Shown: piece after piece, positions 24,201-30,842 of the stretch
Layout: every line of letters starts with the position of its first letter
Numbering within the stretch: the stretch's first letter is position 1
Virus record (IMG/VR): IMGVR_UViG_3300030107_002581
Location: 1-33,074 of that record
Reading direction: 5' to 3' (one strand)
DNA: 33,074 nucleotides
From: a virus
The notes under the pieces: generated by a model
Told to the model about the DNA's origin: nothing
Databases searched by the model: none
The model's input: the letters and a program-made list of their open reading frames with translations, nothing else
Made by a program: the position numbers and the translations under genes

Positions 24201-26884
24201 TTAATAGCTTTGATATTGCTAATGTATATGAAGGTGATTATGATGCAGATAAAGTAGATTACTTTTTTGCTCATAGTGATTATATGTTTGATTATATTAA
24301 ACGCAATCAAGCATTTTTTGTTCAAGGCATTGATCCAGAGGGATTCCAAGAAGATCCAACTTTTACATTTCAATTGGGTGGAACAGCTCAAAGAGATGCT
24401 ATGTTATCTAAAATGGGTAATTCTATTGCTTTTAAAAGAGGTATAGGTATTGTTCAAAAAACGCCTAGAAAACTTAATTATGTACAAAATGTATCGAATA
24501 AAGATCATTTGTTATTTGATAATGATAATCAAAAGAAACAAATATTAGATGGTAGGTGGAGCGATACGATAAGGGAGAATAAAATAACTGGAGAACTTGA
24601 AGGCCCTAGTAAGTTATTTCAAAATAAAGATGGGGAGTTTGTTACAATAGATACTGAATCGTTAGCATTTTATCAAAGAGCTGCTGTTGAAGTTCAATAT
24701 ATTGTAGATGGTCAAAATAAACTTAATAAAAAAATTGCAGATAATATATATGATTGGGTTGATAAATTTTTATTTCCAGATAAAGCAGATTCTATATCTC
24801 CAAGTAGTGCAAAATCTGAAGACTTAAAAGAGATATTAGCAAATGGAAGAAATGCTGATGGTAAAAGAGTTAGAATATTTGAAAAATATAAACTCAATGA
24901 AGAAACAAATAAATATGAGCCTGTTAATTTAAACGGAGCTGACAAACTTGTTGTTAAAGAATTATTAAATCAACAAAATAAATTGCTTAATGCTTTTGGT
25001 GATGATACATATGTAGCAGGAGAAAAAAGAAAGACAAGTTTTTATGATTTAGCTATGGGTAGTAAAGTTTTTAGAGAGTTTCATAAAGATATATATAAGT
25101 CAATGGCAAGGCAATTATATTATAAGAAAAGAAATTTGGATAAATCAGATAGAGATTATTTAGAAGATTTACTAAGTGTAAAAAATAAATCTTTTGATAC
25201 TATTAAAGATAACATGCGAGGTATATATGATGGTGATTCTGGTAATTACTTAGATAGAATTGCTGTAGATGTTGCTAAAAGAGATTTATTAAATAATAAA
25301 AAAGAATATCATTTAGATACTGAAACTTATTCAGAAATAGAAAATTGGTTTGAAGACCTTGTTTCTAGGCCCACCAGAATTGAAAGAACTGATGATGAAA
25401 AAGTTGAGTCAAGTCTAAAAGTTGATGATATGCCTATAGAAGATAGAGAATCTTTTGTTTCAAGTTTAGATAAACTATCAAAAGGAATTGTTGATGATAC
25501 AAAGAAATTTAATATGGTTGTGGGAACTATTAAAAGATTAGAATCTAAGAAAAAATGGATACGAAGTAGTAAATATGCATCTAATTGGAAGAAGAAAAAA
25601 ATAAGCAATATAGATTGGGTTGTAAATAAATTACAAAAACAATTGCAAACACAACATGGCGTTGCAAAGAAAAAACTTCATCCTTCAAAATTAAAATACA
25701 AAAGATATATAAGTGTTGAAGATAGTGATATAAAAAATAATGTTATTCATGCTAATACAATGAATGCTTTTTTAAGAAATAATATGGGCATGAGATATGA
25801 TAGTTGGTGGGAAACATTAAGTGACACAGCTAAAGAAGATTTAAAAGCATTAACAGATCTTAATAAGCAAACGTATGGTAAGGGAACATTGTTAGATGAG
25901 TTACTTCCATATAAAGAAACGTCAATTGTAAAAGATAAAAAAATGTTAAAGTTTATTGAAGAACATAGTACATCTTTAAATAATCTTTTTGAATTGAAAC
26001 AAAGATATTTATTAAATATGATTCAAAAGCATAAGATTAATTTTTTATATGCATATATGGAGCCAAGAAGAAATAGAGACGATATTGGGGTATTTAATAA
26101 TAGACCTATTGCTATACCATATAAAGATAGTGGAGCTAGGTTTAGGGAAGGAATTAGGTTATTAGCTGCGATTGCAAATGGTAGTGACAAAATAGCAAGC
26201 GATGTTCTTTCCGACCAACAAACTAAAGATATGGCTGAGTTTGTACTTAAAGGAATGATAGAATCTAATGAACATTATAGAAGATTTTTTGATAAGGATG
26301 TATCATTAATGGATTTAAATAATTCTAATATGGAAACATTTGGGTTAATGCCTTTTGATAAAAAGACAAGACTAAGATTAAATCAAGATGGTGAAGACTT
26401 TAGTTGGCTTTCTGAAATGCTACCTTCAAATCCATTCTCAACTATAAATAAGTCTGTTATAAGAATGTATTCAGAGTATATTGATATGTTACCAAATAAA
26501 AATAAAGGTGATTATGAAAATTTTATGAGGAAGTTAAATGACCTAGAAGAATTTTCAGCAAGAAAAGATTATGTCAATCCAGTTAAATATATGAATTTGA
26601 GATTATCATTAGATCAAGATTTTTTAGAGATTATAAAAAAAGATATATATAATGTTGCAGGGGATAGTGGATTACCTGAAAGTTTAGTTAACAATCCTAT
26701 GTTTAGTCATATAAAATTCTTAGAGTTTAAACCGAAACAAGTTAAATCATCTGCTAAGATTGGAAGTATGTTAAAAACTGTCAGTAAAATGCATCAAGAC
26801 TTAATGACATCTGCTAGACAAAATCCAATGAGAGATAGTGGATATGAAACATATAAAATGATGGGTGAGTATCTAGAATGTTAG
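18239..26884 (+). CDS. Giant virion protein, candidate crAss-type virion RNA polymerase
   Basis: 2881 residues. The N-terminal ~500 carry Gly/Ala-rich hydrophobic segments at about 65-97, 114-142, 308-335 and 459-495 (e.g. LGGIGTGAGFLLGAP), suited to membrane insertion during ejection. The middle is charged and mostly helical. At 1603-1639, GKTLLYGKTLFVHSP leads to KVDILITKSGAKVY, a possible Lys-bearing barrel. At 1960-2005, RNPRTRP, then INSFDIANVYEGDYDADKVD, parallels the beta-prime order NRAPT ... LHPLVCAAYNADFDGD; the triad would be D2000, D2002 and D2004. DYDADK is close to the DFDID form of the crAss-like virion polymerase. VEVQYIVDGQNK at 2150 may belong to the downstream catalytic helices. 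That it is a giant virion protein is likely; polymerase identity is a motif-level inference. A non-enzymatic ejection protein or an antirestriction protein is the alternative. Confidence 0.62.
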   Translation: MPTQEAIRALSELRKRKQQNSIDPFSLVNAYNLNAPNPLVERLSQEITGETDEERQSRIEGDKVNLFQSIGAGLYEFGETASFGLLGLAEIGAERALGEEIEFQEYFREAQEESSLAAVLGGIGTGAGFLLGAPMKLTARVLQRPATRALSALTKRQTIGQASKELKTSALKKGVDKDVINSFTNVLKGTSLSATTKGKLADKTFRESFTTGMNTSIARKLRRGEITKDQASAIGNMSEAIAKKGVPLQNLSQYSRIKFGNSRLGRFATEALHDAFIFSVADGVLDASLQSQQLLKGEQSKFDLGQTGYAITTGLLAGTAINAATSPFGPLGKMMKSRTDFKQGLRAYLSGNRYKGLSLEELSSDMADVARHNKANGRSTDIGYKVDGEDRGFDLLSKDDLSQVGNARYVAGRLREDLGDGAEKKAMDWLMAEKKYYGKQIMNEATREGFDNYRLLFPRMMVAGAVMSGVQGVQAYATGNELRVEDYISSMLIGAWTQRRGNFARSVDLGTNINKLRQTLDHLGIESDQTFYASTFSRGNNRFGVGLARDNEELNALLREERIVSDDDESITSEPLPEGERSFLDLESGFPNDPHDGKMNIVYQLMSEDFKYTKDLTQISERQAKEIINLLDRQGFKTADDFDKAFEERVSQATLGLQDNIANVLHNIRKANFDEISISVDKDKNIVVPNSIDINKSLKKRARDGEYKDWLDGKEGQEAVEELNKMGRSYQAVTEFLNGLDKLSYNVQDTNQIQSSDTLKDFYNIIRDAEKGIDDVSDVQDGRKEFRFTDTESYVLPVIQNYGKQVTKNIISTLSRDNLGKTNLMALLQQNGIINQKFQIIDDISKIPSDYADKVKDLGRVHNVLRALGEFEITDKVDIKEVPEDRIKALKFGLKDAGLDLDMFNKPKTRFLYQMVLNDINRTRLDNSVVDPGDIDFIVQVSGNAILSEPGLLTDQGVRGFTLKKVDIPSDRELERKYNAKLDQLNEDTKGLVDVIDKRVVLNEPQGIDLKTTIDAVYAGTDKTKQNLLLNNLFEVLTLSKVDMTKNRMISYMESIGNPAQTEIMIMLKRQGIIKRNVDGDFELTKKFTLEKIMDEVEGPKNQEELAEKMQEIKDVLEKRGYTSKHIQDEIKERQKIERRYVSDASDVVKNPSISIDQFFNKYKFKVEIIDGASDYNDYSSQTSEWKSNFFNDQRYLLDEFGNLSQQSINRIKNDIVLGNTEFKNLSADKQESVLGDIVQVVRGLVNRKIVRRMSIRNGDISFDPAIDREIMQKNPVFDYFDKLGMDYAIFDNNVVYTDFGDYITDKTYNILSTEGLGDKEIESIERIRARVTNQLRNRSLNQNISSFIDEDGIVSDDAGIVKLDIYDGMDSIVIDKIGMENIVDDFKRFYDDHYDKIDNEKTKKVLKKIRDNFDEVESRYDYNEVEIESAARFLVLEVALKSDSNEKFYKAMSENNPIEVEKYLKRIKLVTTKNFIRPDNNYYKALLQARVGLKASRGKDKPSQLLKRRLKIGKHRVAIWNDSTENMTQIINDLRDDFPDIPELANYSLKNIMGDAHAKVSGFDSIAFIPKDGMMEYHALMGHDPNSKNPIKPIISSQGEGKTLLYGKTLFVHSPSLENFFKNNKVDILITKSGAKVYDSKFDEDGKDISLIEDTRWKYLDSHIIDDRINQIRNIDLDGIGFRPEKDSDLLSASESDADYNYMNRVEHRDAFRELVDELTSNLNQMESIMADPYKMNSFMREQLDNNNIPQDSEDGALKNLGNLVYYLQLNDAANPYDYSSNQVQKYLSKVYIDNVFSKRRANTNRVYSESDADLATDSFRYGGQAYLIQTATGYQGAGRMTRLLPTLFDRDNNMILRGQINLPHAERSTSISSLPNNKNIRVVANERILTLEELKNELKSRIEDEDDDLTIEGNDIKVLDNFFDEGYKDATIESMYDFLKAFSEASGTRYELGIISRRNPRTRPNDITLLGLKGFLDKDSGLGVEINSFDIANVYEGDYDADKVDYFFAHSDYMFDYIKRNQAFFVQGIDPEGFQEDPTFTFQLGGTAQRDAMLSKMGNSIAFKRGIGIVQKTPRKLNYVQNVSNKDHLLFDNDNQKKQILDGRWSDTIRENKITGELEGPSKLFQNKDGEFVTIDTESLAFYQRAAVEVQYIVDGQNKLNKKIADNIYDWVDKFLFPDKADSISPSSAKSEDLKEILANGRNADGKRVRIFEKYKLNEETNKYEPVNLNGADKLVVKELLNQQNKLLNAFGDDTYVAGEKRKTSFYDLAMGSKVFREFHKDIYKSMARQLYYKKRNLDKSDRDYLEDLLSVKNKSFDTIKDNMRGIYDGDSGNYLDRIAVDVAKRDLLNNKKEYHLDTETYSEIENWFEDLVSRPTRIERTDDEKVESSLKVDDMPIEDRESFVSSLDKLSKGIVDDTKKFNMVVGTIKRLESKKKWIRSSKYASNWKKKKISNIDWVVNKLQKQLQTQHGVAKKKLHPSKLKYKRYISVEDSDIKNNVIHANTMNAFLRNNMGMRYDSWWETLSDTAKEDLKALTDLNKQTYGKGTLLDELLPYKETSIVKDKKMLKFIEEHSTSLNNLFELKQRYLLNMIQKHKINFLYAYMEPRRNRDDIGVFNNRPIAIPYKDSGARFREGIRLLAAIANGSDKIASDVLSDQQTKDMAEFVLKGMIESNEHYRRFFDKDVSLMDLNNSNMETFGLMPFDKKTRLRLNQDGEDFSWLSEMLPSNPFSTINKSVIRMYSEYIDMLPNKNKGDYENFMRKLNDLEEFSARKDYVNPVKYMNLRLSLDQDFLEIIKKDIYNVAGDSGLPESLVNNPMFSHIKFLEFKPKQVKSSAKIGSMLKTVSKMHQDLMTSARQNPMRDSGYETYKMMGEYLEC

Positions 26885-26899
26885 AAATGAGTATTTACA

Positions 26900-29785
26900 A
26901 TGCAAGTAAGCTGTAATAATTTAAAAAATAAAAAAGCAATAAGACTTTGGGAAGCTATTGGTAAGTGGGCCGACAGTGATATAGTTAATCGAAATATACA
27001 ATCTCCTTATCAAGCTGCTATGTCTATGTTTGAATCACGATTTCATATGCCTATGGAATACGCAGCTTTATTAAGCGCTGAGCAAGGTGGAGCATTTCTT
27101 ACTTCTGGTAATATTAATATGTTTGTAAAAGACTTATACGCATATTCTAAAAGAGTAGATAGTGGAAAATTTAGTGAATTTGAAGTTGCTGAAGGATTTA
27201 TGACTGGAACTGTACTAGGTAAGAGAGATCCTGTATTAGCTGAAAGTATAAAAGAATTAAGAAGAGTTGTTGATAATGATAAGAAAAGAAGTAATGAATT
27301 AAATAGAGATTTTAAAAATGTAGTAGATAAATTAAGATCTGTTGGTGGAATAGCAGGAACTTTTAATAACGCAAAAGTTAATTCAGCTTTAAGAACTCAT
27401 AGAAAATTAGAATTAGAACATATAAAAGCATTAGATAGTGGTAACGAAGAAGACATTGCTATAGCTTATGAAAATTTAAAAGATTTTGAAAGCAAAGGGA
27501 CTATTAAAACATTTGTTGATTTTATTAAAGTAGTTGAAGAAAGAATGCCAGAAGCTATATTAGCAAAATATAATGCAGAAAAAGTTATTGCTGATAGGGA
27601 TATATCAAAATTAAATAAACGAGAAAAAAGAAGAACATATAAAGCTCGTGAAAATATAAAAGCATATGATAATGGTGATAAATTAGTAAGATTAACTGAT
27701 GATGAGTCTATTAAATATTTTAGAGAAGCAGGTATATCAGAAGATGTAATGGGAGCTTTAAAAGATTATAATAATTTAATGTCTGATGCTTATAAAATAT
27801 TAAGAGATGGAATAGATGAAAAAATAAATATACATATTAAACAAATAGAAAACAGAAAAGGATTCGGTTTAACTGTAGAAAATTTAAATAAATTAAAAGA
27901 ATCTATGCGTTCTGAGTTAATGCCTAAGTATAAAGAAGATGGATATTTTCCTCATTTTACAAAAGAATTAAATGCTAAAATGATGGATAGTATGATGAGG
28001 CATTTTGATGAACTAGATAATGCTATTATAGATATGAAACATGATAGCAAAAGTATTAATGAAATTATAAATGATATTCAAGTAGCAATACCTAATTATG
28101 CAAAGGCTAGAACAAGGGGGGATAATTATGATTATAGTAAAAACTTTATTGATGTTGTTAATACATATATAAATGATATTAATAAGTTTAATACTCAAGT
28201 ATTTGTAAAAAGCTCTTTAATAAATTCTCTTTCTAAGGCTAGAAAATCTTATGATCAAGAATCTGAATATTCTAAAAAGATAGTAGATATTATAGATAGT
28301 CTTTATGGTTCTGTTAATGGACAAATAAAAGGCTCAGGCTCAATGCATGAAATTAAAAAAGCATTGTTGTCTTATCAGTTTACAAATAAACTAGGATTTA
28401 GTGTAAGATCTGCAGCTAGAAATGCTACTCAGTATTTAATGAATTATGCTACGTTTGGATATACAGCAGTAAGAGAGGCCCGTAAGTATTTAAAAGAGAA
28501 TCAAGCAACAGAAGTTTTTGGTGGAGACTTAGATGAGTTCTTAAAAAGAGAAAACTTATTTATGGAAACATCAGAAGCTTTAATTGAGTCTGGAGTTAAG
28601 GCTGATATATCAGCTCCATATAAATTAAGACGAATGGATGAAGATGGTAATATTATATATGCTGACGAACAAGATATTATTTATAAAGGGGTAAAAATAT
28701 TTTCATCTAGCATGGGTTGGCTTGCTAAGAAGAGTTCTATTATGCATAGAAAAGTTGAAAATGCTAATAGAAAACTAACTGCTGAAATAGCTTTTGCTCA
28801 AATACAAAAAACAATGGATGAAAGTGTTAGGTTTCAAGAATATATTAAACAGAAATCAGAACAATCTCAAAAAACTGATAAGCCTAGGTCAGTAAGGCAA
28901 TTAAAAAGAGAAATTGCTAGAAATTATGCTAAGAACATGGTCATATTAAATCATTTTGATTATGAATCATATGCTAAAGCAAGACACATGAGAGAAGGTG
29001 TTGGTCAATTTATGTTTCAGTTTCAACATTATGGCATGGAATTTCTTGAAAGAAATTATTCTATATATAAAGAAGCTAAAGGAGACCTTGCTGTTTTAGG
29101 TGATGATAAGTTTTCAAATTGGGTAAAAGACGCTAGAGGCGTTCATAAAATGATGAATGTTGCTACTGCATATTTAATGGCACCAGCATTAATAAGTTAT
29201 ATATCTGGATATAATCAAACATTAATAGAACACACTGGTAAAGAATTGTTAGATGATTTATGGTTGCTAATGACTAGCGATTTTGATGATCCAGAAGCTA
29301 TTGAAAAATTAAATAGAGAATTTTATGGTAAAGGTATTATTGGTTCTAAGTTAGGGCCTACGTTTGGCACTATATTAGATATTGGCATTGCAACAGAATT
29401 AATTAATTCAGATAGTGAATATTTAGATAATATTCTTATTACAGCAGGTGACTTTGCTAATGACGATACAGTTGGTAGAGTTGGACAGTGGGTAAGACTT
29501 GCTAATCAAATGGCTGGTAGGACATATGATAGATATATTCCTATGGCTACTAAAACTCCTTATGGATGGGGAGCAGCAGCTATGCAAGAATTAACATTAT
29601 ATCCTAAAAAATCTAGTGAAAAAACAATTTATAGAGATGTAATAGAATCTGAAATTAAAGATCAGTTTCCAGAATATTATTTTGATAAATTACATAGAAA
29701 ATCTAAAAGAAAAAAACTAACTGGATTACCAATAGAGGTACAAAATTCATTACTAAGGTTGGAACAAGAAGGCAAGAAATCATAA
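26900..29785 (+). CDS. Large ejection/virion-associated protein (LPD38-like C-terminus)
   Basis: 961 residues, in the same frame as the giant gene but separated by TAG and TGA codons. The ATG at 26900 has no evident ribosome site, so the start is uncertain. The N-terminal half is helical and Lys/Glu-rich. YFPHF near residue 350 and ILNHFDYESYAKARHMREG followed by GQFMFQFQHYGMEFLERN near 685-720 recall the (N)FDY ... F.QF pattern at the C-terminus of giant phage polyvalent proteins (LPD38-like; from memory). A hydrophobic segment at about 751-775 (MMNVATAYLMAPALISYISG) and a weaker one near 820 suggest membrane contact. It is probably co-ejected with the giant protein or helps it cross the envelope. 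No enzymatic motif is seen. A hairpin overlaps its stop codon. Confidence 0.65.
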   Translation: MQVSCNNLKNKKAIRLWEAIGKWADSDIVNRNIQSPYQAAMSMFESRFHMPMEYAALLSAEQGGAFLTSGNINMFVKDLYAYSKRVDSGKFSEFEVAEGFMTGTVLGKRDPVLAESIKELRRVVDNDKKRSNELNRDFKNVVDKLRSVGGIAGTFNNAKVNSALRTHRKLELEHIKALDSGNEEDIAIAYENLKDFESKGTIKTFVDFIKVVEERMPEAILAKYNAEKVIADRDISKLNKREKRRTYKARENIKAYDNGDKLVRLTDDESIKYFREAGISEDVMGALKDYNNLMSDAYKILRDGIDEKINIHIKQIENRKGFGLTVENLNKLKESMRSELMPKYKEDGYFPHFTKELNAKMMDSMMRHFDELDNAIIDMKHDSKSINEIINDIQVAIPNYAKARTRGDNYDYSKNFIDVVNTYINDINKFNTQVFVKSSLINSLSKARKSYDQESEYSKKIVDIIDSLYGSVNGQIKGSGSMHEIKKALLSYQFTNKLGFSVRSAARNATQYLMNYATFGYTAVREARKYLKENQATEVFGGDLDEFLKRENLFMETSEALIESGVKADISAPYKLRRMDEDGNIIYADEQDIIYKGVKIFSSSMGWLAKKSSIMHRKVENANRKLTAEIAFAQIQKTMDESVRFQEYIKQKSEQSQKTDKPRSVRQLKREIARNYAKNMVILNHFDYESYAKARHMREGVGQFMFQFQHYGMEFLERNYSIYKEAKGDLAVLGDDKFSNWVKDARGVHKMMNVATAYLMAPALISYISGYNQTLIEHTGKELLDDLWLLMTSDFDDPEAIEKLNREFYGKGIIGSKLGPTFGTILDIGIATELINSDSEYLDNILITAGDFANDDTVGRVGQWVRLANQMAGRTYDRYIPMATKTPYGWGAAAMQELTLYPKKSSEKTIYRDVIESEIKDQFPEYYFDKLHRKSKRKKLTGLPIEVQNSLLRLEQEGKKS

Positions 29786-29791
29786 CTTGCC
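29771..29791. terminator. Possible bidirectional terminator hairpin between convergent blocks
   Basis: GGCAAG (29771-29776) and CTTGCC (29786-29791) can pair as a 6-bp stem around a 9-base loop that contains the TAA stop of the 961-residue gene. It sits exactly where the two convergent gene blocks meet. There is no T-run on either strand after the stem, so it is a weak candidate for an intrinsic terminator; it might instead protect the mRNA 3' end. Confidence 0.35.
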
Positions 29792-29817
29792 CTCTCATTC
29801 CTAGTCAGCAAAGGAGA

Positions 29818-30012
29818 TTATGCTGTAATTCTTTCCTCTTTAACAATCATTAGCATTTCTTGAAGGCAATTAGTTGCAATTGCAAAATCACCTAAATTAT
29901 TTATTATAGTATCAATGTCTCCTTTTTTGATTGCTAATTTTAATAGTTTATCCATGTTATCTATTGTTTCAATATAAGATAATATATCTTTTATACACTG
30001 GTTTGGTATCAT
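29818..30012 (-). CDS. Small helical hypothetical protein
   Basis: This 64-residue protein is all-helical by composition (IETIDNMDKLLKLAIKKGD, then LQEMLMIVKEER), with no TM or motif. The start shares TAATG with the resolvase stop, and GGAGAGA precedes it, supporting expression as the last gene of the minus-strand replication operon. It ends 32 bases from the convergent plus-strand gene. Function unknown. Confidence 0.62.
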   Translation of the reverse strand: MIPNQCIKDILSYIETIDNMDKLLKLAIKKGDIDTIINNLGDFAIATNCLQEMLMIVKEERITA

Positions 30013-30539
30013 TAATTCTCTCCATTTTTTATAAACTTATTAAAAATTTTTATTTTTTGCCCTAAAGTAAGTCTTGAAACAGCTGTTGTTATTACTCCAT
30101 ACATTCCTATTAGAACTGCATCTGATGTATGTAAAGTAACTTTCTTTTTTAAAGAACCTTGTGAATCAATTACTGATTGAGCAACTTTTTTTATTTGTTT
30201 TTTTCTTTCTACTTTACTCTTAGGTAGGTCTAATGATTTCATCCAGACTTGTGGAGCAATAAACTTAGTCTCTATCTTATTAGATGCCAGCAGTCCTTGC
30301 CAAATCCCATAGTTAACTCCGAATTTAAATGCACTGCTACGACCATCAGTAGGGAATGCGTGTACTTGTTCAATGTATGCAGTTACTTTAATGTTAGAAT
30401 CCCAAGACAATCTATATGGTTCAATTAATTCTGCCATTTCTTGTATTGTTTTTGGGCATTTATACATTTCAATTATTTGTTCACCATTGATAAATACTAT
30501 TCCTCCACCCTTACCCGGATCTATACCTATTGTAATCAT
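30012..30539 (-). CDS. RuvC-like Holliday-junction resolvase (RNase H fold)
   Basis: 175 residues with the RuvC-type motifs in order. IGIDPGKGGG (catalytic D7) forms the first strand, AYIEQVHAFP (E57) the second acidic position, and LHTSDAVLIGMYG (H137, D140) the C-terminal metal site. These match the RNase-H-like resolvase superfamily, which cuts four-way junctions made during recombination and replication, so a role in resolving branched phage DNA before packaging is likely. Its start follows the upstream stop directly (TAAATG), with AAAGGAAAG about 10 bases before it. It lies downstream of the helicase and methyltransferase genes in the same direction, consistent with a replication operon. 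Family call strong; exact substrate inferred. Confidence 0.85.
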   Translation of the reverse strand: MITIGIDPGKGGGIVFINGEQIIEMYKCPKTIQEMAELIEPYRLSWDSNIKVTAYIEQVHAFPTDGRSSAFKFGVNYGIWQGLLASNKIETKFIAPQVWMKSLDLPKSKVERKKQIKKVAQSVIDSQGSLKKKVTLHTSDAVLIGMYGVITTAVSRLTLGQKIKIFNKFIKNGEN

Positions 30540-30842
30540 TTAAAAGTCTTTCCTTTCTGTATAGTTATGTCTAGTAGTATACTTTTTCTTTTTGTAATTA
30601 TTAATTCGTTTAGGAGGTTCATATTTGTCTCCAATTATTTCACCTTTAAATACTTTAATAATTTTATCAGTTAGTTTATTACCAGCATAATTACCTATAT
30701 CAGTATTTTTATATTGTTTACATCCTTCGTTAAATGTATTCATAGGTATTATCTTAGGTATGCTACCATGAACAAGTTTGAACCAATAACAAGTTCTTTT
30801 ATGCTCATAGTAGCAACCGTTACAACTTTTATTTTGAATCAT
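30540..30842 (-). CDS. Cys-containing small basic hypothetical protein
   Basis: 100 residues. Cys at positions 7, 10, 18 and 41 (CNGCYYEHKRTCYWF ... GCKQY) could form a small metal-binding site. The rest is polar, and the C-terminal 30 residues are very basic (PPKRINNYKKKKYTTRHNY). The gene overlaps the 3' end of the helicase by 14 bases and directly precedes the resolvase, so it is probably co-transcribed with the replication genes. A DNA-binding accessory is plausible from charge and Cys spacing; I recognise no named family. Confidence 0.65.
   Translation of the reverse strand: MIQNKSCNGCYYEHKRTCYWFKLVHGSIPKIIPMNTFNEGCKQYKNTDIGNYAGNKLTDKIIKVFKGEIIGDKYEPPKRINNYKKKKYTTRHNYTERKDF

Noticed and set aside
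24188-24391. Minus-strand open frame opposite the DYDADK region
   Set aside because: It is antisense to the giant gene in AT-rich sequence, with no ribosome site or recognisable product.
18239-26884. N4-type virion RNA polymerase (T7-like fold)
   Set aside because: I could not find the T7-like polymerase motifs; the DYDADK motif points to the two-barrel type instead.
26882-26890. Stop-codon readthrough joining the two giant proteins
   Set aside because: Two different stop codons (TAG and TGA) lie within three codons, and no stimulatory structure is evident; kept only as a same-frame oddity.
29786-29817. tRNA, attachment site or promoter in the gap between convergent genes
   Set aside because: The gap is only 32 bases, shows no cloverleaf or repeat, and the genes on both sides point into it.
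30441-30674. Plus-strand open frame of 77 codons antisense to the resolvase and Cys protein
   Set aside because: It lies opposite two well-supported minus-strand genes, has low-complexity Phe/Ile-rich translation and no ribosome site.
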